From an uncultured Kiritimatiellota bacterium (GTDB taxonomy: Bacteria; Verrucomicrobiota; Kiritimatiellia; RFP12; UBA1067), in NCBI GenBank assembly GCA_934667295.1, contig CAKULR010000027.1:1-13071 (forward strand): DNA of 13,071 nt, written 5' to 3'. The notes under the pieces were generated by a model. It had not been told where the DNA came from and ran no database searches. It worked only from the letters and a program-made list of their open reading frames with translations. Both the position numbers and the translations under genes were made by a program. Positions 1 to 4,284 of this stretch are shown piece after piece (the first letter of the stretch is position 1; each line of letters opens with the position of its first letter).

Positions 1-3
1 CCG

Positions 4-30
4 CTTTCTTCTTAGGCTTCAAGAAGAAAG
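4..30. repeat. Perfect 10-bp inverted repeat (hairpin)
   Basis: CTTTCTTCTT (4-13) and its exact reverse complement (21-30) flank a 7-nt loop. No T-run follows on either strand, so it is not a textbook intrinsic terminator. It could end transcription of the minus-strand gene at 98-361 or belong to whatever lies left of the window. Function is unknown. Confidence 0.5.
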
Positions 31-55
31 TGTAAACCTATCATAAAACCGGACA

Positions 56-86
56 TGAAACCTAAAACCTAGCACCTGAAACCTAA
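56..86. repeat. Short degenerate repeat TGAAACCTAA x2
   Basis: TGAAACCTAA occurs at 56-65 and 77-86, with related ACCTA words between and before. The stretch is AT-rich, non-coding and low in complexity. It sits just past the stop of the 98-361 gene. It resembles in style the TTAAG array at 10380-10433 but shares no sequence with it. Confidence 0.45.
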
Positions 87-97
87 TCCCCAATCCC

Positions 98-361
98 TCA
101 CCCTTCGAGCAGCTGCGGATACTCGGCGCGGACGAGCGCGACCGTCTCCTTGGCGAACCCCTTGCCGCCGCCCTCCGAGATGAGGTAGAGCGTCGTGCGC
201 GAGATCCCCATCCACCGCGCCGCCGCCGAGCAGCCGACAAGCCGGACGTGCCCGCCGCAGACGACCTTGACGCACGCGGGCTTGTTCGCCCGGTCCAGCT
301 TGAACTCCGCTGCCGCGCCGCGCCAGCGGCAGCTCTTCGCGTTGATTGTCTTTCCTTGCAT
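98..361 (-). CDS. Small helix-turn-helix-like protein, divergent from XRE repressor
   Basis: An 87-aa protein that I do not recognise as a named family. Residues about 44-66 (SAAARWMGISRTTLYLISEG) have the spacing of a helix-turn-helix, with a small residue in the turn (G52) and a polar recognition helix (SRTTLYLI). The N-terminal half carries scattered cysteines (C11, C30, C35, C44) that do not form a clear zinc pattern. The ATG at 361 is well supported: the minus strand has GGAGGT at 374-369, 7 nt upstream. The gene diverges from the XRE gene at 452 across a 90-bp gap with a palindrome, the layout of a Cro/CI-type switch. A Cro- or excisionase-like role is inferred from context only. Other small DNA-binding roles are equally possible. 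Confidence 0.55.
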   Translation of the reverse strand: MQGKTINAKSCRWRGAAAEFKLDRANKPACVKVVCGGHVRLVGCSAAARWMGISRTTLYLISEGGGKGFAKETVALVRAEYPQLLEG

Positions 362-407
362 TCGTTTTACCTCCGTGCTATTATTGCCATTCCCTTTTGT
401 GGGTGAC

Positions 408-424
408 GGCGGATAGTATACGCC
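408..424. promoter_or_regulatory. Candidate 17-bp operator palindrome
   Basis: The 17 bp GGCGGATAGTATACGCC read GGCG-n-ATA-n-TAT-n-CGCC, a palindrome broken only at one symmetric pair and the central base. It lies in the gap between two divergent DNA-binding-protein genes and overlaps the candidate minus-strand -10 (TATACT, 420-415). The 17-bp length is typical of lambdoid repressor operators. Binding by either flanking protein is inferred. Confidence 0.55.
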
Positions 425-444
425 AAAAAGTAGTTAACAGGCAA
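415..444 (-). promoter_or_regulatory. Candidate promoter of the 98-361 gene
   Basis: On the minus strand TTGCCT (444-439) and TATACT (420-415) are 18 bp apart, a fair sigma-70-type pair that reads toward the gene starting at 361. The -10 lies inside the 17-bp palindrome, so a bound repressor would block it. No equally good -35/-10 pair was found for the plus-strand gene at 452. Confidence 0.4.
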
Positions 445-451
445 CACCAAA

Positions 452-796
452 ATGCAAAAGATTCGAATCGGGCTTTCTGCTCGCCTTTTAGAGCTCCGTG
501 GCAACATGTCTCAATCTGCGTTTTCTAAGAATTTGGGCATCTTACAGCAGACATACGCAAGATGGGAATTAGGAGATCGACAGCCGAAGCTACAAGACCT
601 GGCCTCCCTCGCCTCGCATTTTGGCGTCACGACGGATTGGCTCCTCGGGTTGTCCGACTCAAAGGGAAATAACCCCACACTTCCACAAAATGGTGTTCGT
701 CAGAGGGTTGCCGCGCTCAAACATAACGCCAATCAAGTTGCAGAAAAGGCAAACGAGCTATTAACGGCAATTACAGAATTGGAACAAAGCATCTAA
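452..796 (+). CDS. XRE-family transcriptional regulator
   Basis: A 114-aa protein with an N-terminal XRE/Cro-CI helix-turn-helix at about residues 8-66. Visible marks are MSQSAFSKNLGILQQTYARWELG, then QPKLQDLASLASHFGVTTDWLLG, the usual end of this domain in phage repressors and HipB/HigA-like regulators. Residues about 80-114 form a heptad-like helix (VAALKHNANQVAEKANELLTAI), probably for dimerisation. It lacks the C-terminal peptidase domain of LexA/CI-type repressors, so it would not self-cleave. The ATG at 452 has only a weak upstream ribosome site. The gene is clearly AT-richer than the pump and pilus genes, consistent with transfer. A control role over the divergent 98-361 gene, through the palindrome between them, is inferred. 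Confidence 0.85.
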   Translation: MQKIRIGLSARLLELRGNMSQSAFSKNLGILQQTYARWELGDRQPKLQDLASLASHFGVTTDWLLGLSDSKGNNPTLPQNGVRQRVAALKHNANQVAEKANELLTAITELEQSI

Positions 797-830
797 TTGC
801 CATGAATATCGTCTATCTGATTGGAATGCG

Positions 831-971
831 ATGGACAAGTTTTTAGAACGACTGAACGAATGCAGAAACGGTATGTCCGTGTCTGTGTTCGCACGATTTC
901 TTGGTCTCAATCAAAAGACCGATTACACTTTTCCACACCCTCCCCTTGCGTCCCCGCCGGGCGCGTGGTAA
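831..971 (+). pseudogene. Truncated XRE/HTH gene remnant
   Basis: A 46-codon frame starts MDKFLERLNECRNGMSVSVF and continues ARFLGLNQKT. This lines up with the helix-turn-helix of the upstream XRE protein (ELRGNMSQSAFSKNLGILQQT). The similarity stops inside the recognition helix, where the frame changes to a proline-rich tail (FPHPPLASPPGAW) and then TAA. The missing part would be the second half of the domain. A modest ribosome site (TGGAA) precedes the ATG. I read it as a tandem XRE paralog cut by a deletion or insertion, whose junction is now used by the promoter at 946-974. It could be a real micro-protein, but the tail looks like read-through of non-coding DNA. Confidence 0.5.
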
Positions 972-974
972 AAT
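946..974 (+). promoter_or_regulatory. Promoter of the ART/HicB-like operon
   Basis: TTGCGT (946-951) and TAAAAT (969-974) are separated by 17 bp, and the -10 is extended by TGG (966-968). Transcription would start near 981 and give a leader of about 75 nt before the ATG at 1056. The -10 overlaps the stop codon of the truncated XRE frame. Confidence 0.6.
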
Positions 975-985
975 GCAGCCACCTC

Positions 986-1033
986 GACCGCCCCGCCTCT
1001 CGTACATTCTGTGCGATGCGCATTTCGGCGGTC
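986..1033 (+). promoter_or_regulatory. Leader inverted repeat GACCGCC/GGCGGTC
   Basis: GACCGCC (986-992) pairs exactly with GGCGGTC (1027-1033) across 34 nt. It begins a few bases after the predicted transcription start and ends 12 nt before the AAGGA ribosome site of the 66-aa gene. It could be an RNA stem or a looped operator for autoregulation. Nothing in the sequence decides between these. Confidence 0.3.
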
Positions 1034-1055
1034 TCCCTTTCTAAAAAGGAAGACC

Positions 1056-1256
1056 ATGAGCATGAGAACGTTAAAGACAGAAAAGCCCCCATCTGCCATG
1101 AACACCGGCTCTAGGAAATCATTCAGTCCGACCGCCGGGGATATCCGCAAGTACGTCAAGAGCAACACGCGTACGCATGCTGATACAATGCGCTTCCTTC
1201 ACCGCATCGGATTGAGGATCAACAAGGATGGAACGACCTACGTCGTTCCCGTTTGA
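1056..1256 (+). CDS. Small basic protein, first gene of ART/HicB-like operon
   Basis: A 66-aa protein of unrecognised family. The ATG at 1056 is chosen because AAGGA (1046-1050) lies 5 nt upstream; an in-frame ATG at 1011 lacks a good site. The first 22 residues are polar and rich in Lys, Thr and Ser (MSMRTLKTEKPPSAMNTGSR). The remainder (SPTAGDIRKYVKSNTRTHAD, then TMRFLHRIGLRINKDGTTYV) looks like two helices followed by a beta hairpin. Its stop lies 2 nt before the start of the ADP-ribosyltransferase-like gene, so the two are translationally coupled. Size, charge and position fit an antitoxin or DNA-binding partner, but this is inference from context. No domain was recognised. Confidence 0.7.
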   Translation: MSMRTLKTEKPPSAMNTGSRKSFSPTAGDIRKYVKSNTRTHADTMRFLHRIGLRINKDGTTYVVPV

Positions 1257-1258
1257 CC

Positions 1259-1852
1259 ATGAGCGGATACGTGGATTTTCCCCTCACCGTGTATGCATTC
1301 CACGGATGCGACGAAACCGTCGCAGAGCGTGTATTCGCTGGGGAAACAGACCTCCAGCCTAGTACGAACAGATACGACTGGCTTGGAACGGGAGTCTATT
1401 TCTGGGAGAATGCCCCGGCGCGTGCCATGCGTTGGGCCATCGATTCCCAGAAGCGACACCCTGATCGTATACACAAGCCAGCTGTTGTCGGTGCCATCGT
1501 GCACCTTGGCCACTGCATGAATCTGATGGACAAGGAGTCAAACGCCGTCCTATCTGATGCGTTTCATCAACTTGAAGCCCTCATCACAAGGGAAAGCAAA
1601 CACGGCAGACAGCTCATACTTCCTGAAAACAAGGGTAAGAACCACAATCTCGACGCCCTTGTAATAAATTTCTCCCATGTGTTTGCAGAGGCGAAGAGAC
1701 ATCCGTTCGACACCGTGCGCGCGGCATTCATCGAGGGCGTCCCCGTGTTCAACGGTTCGTCGATCATGTCCGATACGCACATCCAACTTTGCGTGCGTAA
1801 TCCCAAGAAATCAGTCGTAGCCTATTTCCGTCCGCGTGTAGCCTTGACATAA
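1259..1852 (+). CDS. ADP-ribosyltransferase-fold protein (toxin-like)
   Basis: A 197-aa protein. YAFHGCDETVAERVF (residues 12-26) with H15-G16, and YDWLGTGVYFWE (39-50) with Y47 then PARAMRWA, match the 'HGT ... GxGxYF' core of PARP/DUF3990-like ADP-ribosyltransferase folds. These enzymes bind NAD+ through that His and Tyr. Near the C-terminus THIQLCVRNP (173-182), followed by VVAYFRP, sits where PARP-type proteins carry their catalytic Glu strand; here H/Q stand in its place. The ATG at 1259 follows the previous stop by 2 nt; a TTG at 1253 would overlap it. Membership of an ART-like family is fairly firm, while the target and activity are unknown. Between a tiny basic protein and a HicB-like protein, a toxin role is the natural inference. 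Confidence 0.65.
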   Translation: MSGYVDFPLTVYAFHGCDETVAERVFAGETDLQPSTNRYDWLGTGVYFWENAPARAMRWAIDSQKRHPDRIHKPAVVGAIVHLGHCMNLMDKESNAVLSDAFHQLEALITRESKHGRQLILPENKGKNHNLDALVINFSHVFAEAKRHPFDTVRAAFIEGVPVFNGSSIMSDTHIQLCVRNPKKSVVAYFRPRVALT

Positions 1853-1877
1853 TGCCGGACGGAAGAGAAGAAAGGCA

Positions 1878-2177
1878 ATGAACGAACTGATCAACAACGA
1901 GGGATGGCGTGTCGTCATCCACAAGGCCGAAGAAGGTGGATACTGGGACGAAGTCCCGGCCATGCCCGGATGTTCGTCGTTCGGATCCACCCGCGAGGAA
2001 TGCCGTGACAACGTCATCGAAGCCGCGCAGGGCTGCCTTGAAGTGCGTGAACAGGAGGGCGACCCGTTCTTCCAGGAGCCGAACGCCTCGCATCTACGCA
2101 GGGCGATAGCCAACCTAGACGCGAAGAAGAATGTAGTCTATCATGATTTGATAGAGGCCATTATTCGTGAGCCGTAG
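1878..2177 (+). CDS. HicB-like antitoxin domain protein
   Basis: A 99-aa protein with the HicB partial RNase H-like fold at about residues 11-56: VVIHKAEEGGYWDEVPAMPG, then CSSFGSTREECRDNVIEAA. The signature 'GGY-xx-(E)VP-xx-PGC-S-x-G-ST-xx-E' is complete. HicB normally neutralises the mRNA interferase HicA, but no HicA-like small basic protein lies on either side. The neighbour upstream by 25 bp is the ADP-ribosyltransferase-like gene. The C-terminal 40 residues (SHLRRAIANLDAKKNVVYHD) are helical and may replace the usual DNA-binding tail. The ATG at 1878 has AAAGG about 5 nt upstream. Family assignment is strong. A role as antitoxin of the ART-like protein is inferred from the operon. Confidence 0.8.
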   Translation: MNELINNEGWRVVIHKAEEGGYWDEVPAMPGCSSFGSTREECRDNVIEAAQGCLEVREQEGDPFFQEPNASHLRRAIANLDAKKNVVYHDLIEAIIREP

Positions 2178-2382
2178 CGTAAAGCGGAACGGATACGTCA
2201 CCGACAACACATGCAAGCGGCGGACGAAGCGGCAGGCAAACCACCGTGTCCGCCGGGTTCTGGACGTACCAAGCGGAAACGCATAACGCAAGTTCTTCGA
2301 GCCGTGGGTCATCTGCGACTGGCGTCTTCCGGCACGTCCGAAGGGCTTCGCGCCAGATGCCTACCAGGACTGGATGAAGTAG
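2167..2382 (+). pseudogene. Small conserved-type protein broken by in-frame TAA
   Basis: From GTG at 2167 the frame reads SRSVKRNGYVTDNTCKRRTK, RQANHRVRRVLDVPSGNA, then TAA (2284-2286). It continues in the same frame with RKFFEPWVICDWRLPA and APDAYQDWMK to TAG at 2380-2382. Both halves look like real protein, together about 71 aa. The start resembles a widespread small protein type beginning SRSxRK with a basic RRxRR stretch; this is recalled by eye, not searched. AGAGG (2153-2157) sits 9 nt before the GTG, and the start overlaps the HicB-like gene by 11 nt, so it belonged to that operon. TAA is a normal stop elsewhere here (for example the XRE gene), so recoding is unlikely and a recent nonsense mutation is preferred. 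Confidence 0.6.
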
Positions 2383-2434
2383 CCCCGTATCGGTGCCCAT
2401 CAGACACTGTGCCCAAGGGTTCGACGGAGCAGAA

Positions 2435-3028
2435 TCAGCCCTCGTTCGCAGCCCGCACCGCCTCGATTTTCGCGCGCACATCGTCCGGCAGGATGCCGCC
2501 GACGAGCGGAAACACATGAGGTGTGAATGGATGGTCGTGGCCATCATCGGCGTAGACGAGATAGCAGTCGTCGTCCGCATCCCAGCCGTCGAATCCTTCA
2601 CCGATGTTCTCCGGCGTTCCCGGTACCTTGCCGACGAGCGCAGGGTAGACGGAAGCACCCGCCCACACGCTCACGAAGTCGCCACGTTTGAAGCGGATCG
2701 TCGCCGCATCCCGTCCACGCCACCGCTTCTCGCCCGTGTCGTCGCAGTCGTTCGCGGCGTTCAGCGTCCCGTCGCCGAAATACGTGCGCACGGAGCGGAA
2801 TCCGCTTACCTTGCCGAAGGGCCCGTGCGGCGCGAGGTCGTCGAGAATGCGTTCCCTGACCTCGAACGCCCACGGCGCGGCGTAGCCAAACGAGACAAAG
2901 CGGCGCATCATCTCCTCGGCGTTCGCGACGGTCGTGAAGACGCCCAGATCCCGCAGGAACGTCCCGTACGAGCCGTCGCGGGCCGGTTCGTCGTAAAGTA
3001 CGATCGCTGTCAACTGGAAGACGTTCAT
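2435..3028 (-). CDS. Conserved-type hypothetical protein, HDHP motif
   Basis: A 197-aa protein of unnamed family. The start at 3028 overlaps the stop of the upstream gene as ATGA; the frame stays open upstream but only as an overlap with that gene. The N-terminal half (FEVRERILDDLAPHG, then GFRSVRTYFGDGTLN) is mixed alpha/beta. The C-terminal half has a strand-rich segment RFKRGDFVSVWAGASVYPAL (about 112-131), then DADDDCYLVYADDGHDHPFT and PHVFP. The second segment recalls uncharacterised proteins whose ends read YxVYxxxxxxDHPHxPxVF. It is acidic and soluble, with no signal peptide or membrane span. It forms a two-gene operon with 3025-3348. Function is unknown; a toxin-antitoxin or defence pair is possible but unsupported by any catalytic motif. 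Confidence 0.75.
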   Translation of the reverse strand: MNVFQLTAIVLYDEPARDGSYGTFLRDLGVFTTVANAEEMMRRFVSFGYAAPWAFEVRERILDDLAPHGPFGKVSGFRSVRTYFGDGTLNAANDCDDTGEKRWRGRDAATIRFKRGDFVSVWAGASVYPALVGKVPGTPENIGEGFDGWDADDDCYLVYADDGHDHPFTPHVFPLVGGILPDDVRAKIEAVRAANEG

Positions 3029-3348
3029 GGCTCCACCCCGGAATCTGCGGGAATCTCCACATAGTCGTGGTAGGCCTTCGAACCGGGCCTTGCAAGGATC
3101 TTCGCGAACGCGCGGTCCTGACGCGCGGTGAGCGCACGGGCGAAGCGTTCGCCGCGCCGCTTGAGCTTCGGGCTTGCCTCTTCCGCAAGCCACACGATCT
3201 CGTCGAGCCGCGCCATGTTTACGCGGCTTGACGCAAGAAGTTTCGTGTTCATTTCCGCCGCCGCCGCTTCGTTCGCCGCCCTGCGCTCCGGCGACATCCG
3301 CCTGCGCAGCGTATCGAAAGAACGATGTCCGTGTATTTGACGATCCAT
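3025..3348 (-). CDS. Small basic helical protein, first of two-gene operon
   Basis: A 107-aa, largely helical, Arg/Ala-rich protein of unknown family. FDTLRRRMSPERRAANEAAA (residues 11-30) resembles the helix that precedes the HTH in HigA/XRE antitoxins, but no helix-turn-helix follows. Instead come KLLASSRVNMARLDEIVWLA and KRRGERFARALTARQDRAF, two amphipathic helices. The ATG at 3348 is supported by AGGAG (3362-3358) 9 nt upstream and by a promoter at 3372-3401. Its stop overlaps the next start by 4 nt (ATGA), so the two proteins are coupled and probably interact. Antitoxin-like size and position are suggestive only. Confidence 0.65.
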   Translation of the reverse strand: MDRQIHGHRSFDTLRRRMSPERRAANEAAAAEMNTKLLASSRVNMARLDEIVWLAEEASPKLKRRGERFARALTARQDRAFAKILARPGSKAYHDYVEIPADSGVEP

Positions 3349-3371
3349 ACATACTTTCTCCTACGGCACGC

Positions 3372-3401
3372 ATTATAGTACACCCCCTATATCGCCCGCA
3401 A
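3372..3401 (-). promoter_or_regulatory. Promoter of the 3348-2435 operon
   Basis: On the minus strand TTGCGG (3401-3396) and a perfect TATAAT (3377-3372) are 18 bp apart. Transcription would start near 3365, just upstream of the AGGAG at 3362-3358. Confidence 0.6.
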
Positions 3402-3486
3402 TAGGAATCTTCGAGATGCGCCGACGTTACACCGTTCACCTGGTTCCAGCGTATGGTCGGCAGCGTGTTGCCGTTCGGCTACCGGG

Positions 3487-3543
3487 CGGGTTAGTCTTTT
3501 ACTTTCCCTTGTTCAATCTCCGCCCGGTTATGGTATAATGCCG
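3487..3543 (+). promoter_or_regulatory. Duplicated promoter module, copy 1
   Basis: This 57-bp block matches 4225-4281 at 46 of 57 positions without gaps. Shared parts are CGGGTTAGT, ACTTTCCCTTGTT, CTCC, CCCG, TGGTATA and TGCCG. It contains TTGTTC (3509-3514) and an extended -10, TGG plus TATAAT (3531-3539). It drives the 67-aa/DUF2335 pair; AAAGGAG at 3547-3553 follows directly. Confidence 0.65.
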
Positions 3544-3563
3544 GGGAAAGGAGAAGTAAGGCC

Positions 3564-3767
3564 GTGGTGGAAAACATCAAGATAGCGCTACGCGGTTTCC
3601 TACGTGGCATTGTTGATCTCGGGCGCGGGTTCGACTGGTCGTACACGCCGCCCAAACGTACCCCGCAAAGCATCGACAGGTACTTCGTCAACGTAGGCGG
3701 CTATCTGGTAAATGCCCGCAACCGCTTCGAGCACGAGTACATGGAGCGTTCCCATGCCGACAAGTGA
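3564..3767 (+). CDS. Small hypothetical protein upstream of DUF2335 gene
   Basis: A 67-aa protein, not recognised. It starts at GTG 3564 (or GTG 3567), with AAAGGAG at 3547-3553 about 10 nt upstream and a perfect TATAAT box at 3534-3539. The N-terminus (VENIKIALRGFLRGIVDLGR) is an amphipathic, mildly hydrophobic helix that could lie on the membrane. The rest (GFDWSYTPPKRTPQSIDRYF, VNVGGYLVNARNRFEHEY) is polar with several aromatics. Its 3' end overlaps the following DUF2335 gene by 14 nt, so the pair is co-translated. A partner of the membrane protein is the reasonable inference. No function can be assigned. Confidence 0.6.
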   Translation: MVENIKIALRGFLRGIVDLGRGFDWSYTPPKRTPQSIDRYFVNVGGYLVNARNRFEHEYMERSHADK

Positions 3768-4125
3768 AACGAGGATCGCCGCCCGCGATTCCTCGGGCGT
3801 TGAGGTTTTCTTCCAGCATTCCACGCTTCCGACGAAGGAGAACGTGGAGGCTTACGAGGCGTTCTACCACGGTGCGGCGAAGGAGATGCCTGAGATGGCC
3901 GCCGCCGACCAGGCCGACTTGAACAGGGTGAGGGACAGGGATTCGCGCCTGGAGTTCATCACGCGCATCTGCGGTCTTTGTTTCGCGTTCGTCTTGATCC
4001 TTTCGCTTCTCGGCGCGGGAACCTACCTCATCGCAACGGACAAGCCCGTTGGCGGTTATTCGTCGCTCATCCTTGGCATGCTCTCGGCCATATCGGCCAT
4101 AGCCGCCGGTGGCCGCAAGAAATGA
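3754..4125 (+). CDS. DUF2335-type small membrane protein
   Basis: A 123-aa protein. The soluble part has the DUF2335 pattern: STLPTKENVEAYEAFYHGAA, then KEMPEMAAADQADLNRVRDR (residues about 25-65). Two membrane spans follow, about 73-93 (GLCFAFVLILSLLGAGTYLI) and 100-118 (SLILGMLSAISAIAAGG), ending in the cytoplasmic-type tail RKK. DUF2335 proteins are uncharacterised inner-membrane proteins frequent on phages and mobile elements. The ATG at 3754 is chosen for GGAG (3743-3746), 7 nt upstream; an ATG at 3712 would overlap the previous gene by 56 nt and add only low-complexity residues. It forms an operon with the 67-aa gene and is followed by a terminator at 4171-4208. Confidence 0.7.
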   Translation: MPTSETRIAARDSSGVEVFFQHSTLPTKENVEAYEAFYHGAAKEMPEMAAADQADLNRVRDRDSRLEFITRICGLCFAFVLILSLLGAGTYLIATDKPVGGYSSLILGMLSAISAIAAGGRKK

Positions 4126-4170
4126 TTTCACACACTTATTCACCCCTATTAGGTTCGCCGAATGGGCGCG

Positions 4171-4208
4171 GAGCCAGTCTCGCAAGGGATTGGCTCTTGC
4201 TTTTCCTT
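4171..4208 (+). terminator. Intrinsic terminator after DUF2335 gene
   Basis: GAGCCA (4171-4176) pairs with TGGCTC (4191-4196). The stem extends inward through GTC/GAT with one G-U pair, leaving a loop of about 8 nt. A T-rich tail TTGCTTTTCCTT follows (4197-4208). Confidence 0.65.
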
Positions 4209-4224
4209 GAACTCAAGTCCATAC

Positions 4225-4281
4225 CGGGTTAGTACTCAACTTTCCCTTGTTTAACCTCCACCCGATAGTGGTATACTGCCG
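4225..4281 (+). promoter_or_regulatory. Duplicated promoter module, copy 2
   Basis: This is the second copy of the block at 3487-3543 (46/57 identical, no gaps). TTGTTT (4247-4252) and TATACT (4272-4277), extended by TGG, lie 19 bp apart as in copy 1. The ATG of the next gene begins only 7 nt after the -10, so the transcript is predicted to be leaderless. Confidence 0.65.
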
Positions 4282-4284
4282 ACC

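Noticed and set aside
2383..2434. Terminator between the broken gene and the 2435 operon
   Set aside because: GTGCCC occurs twice as a direct, not inverted, repeat. No stem with a T-run was found.
3029..3439. N-terminal extension of the 2435-3028 protein
   Set aside because: It overlaps the 107-aa gene and lacks protein-like composition. The ATGA-overlapping start at 3028 fits better.
3405..3494. Frame ending VTPFTWFQRMVGSVLPFGYRAG
   Set aside because: It looks somewhat protein-like, perhaps the tail of a lost gene, but has no start codon and a stop at 3402. Too little remains to call a pseudogene.
4122..4232. A 36-aa frame overlapping the DUF2335 stop (ATGA)
   Set aside because: It contains the intrinsic terminator hairpin and has no recognisable features. 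The overlap is likely chance.
3487..4281. Integron-type attC sites at the GTTAGT boundaries
   Set aside because: GTTAGTC and GTTAGTA do not fit GTTRRRY, the RYYYAAC-like word lies on the wrong side, and no folded attC stem or integron integrase is visible. A plain duplicated promoter explains the match.
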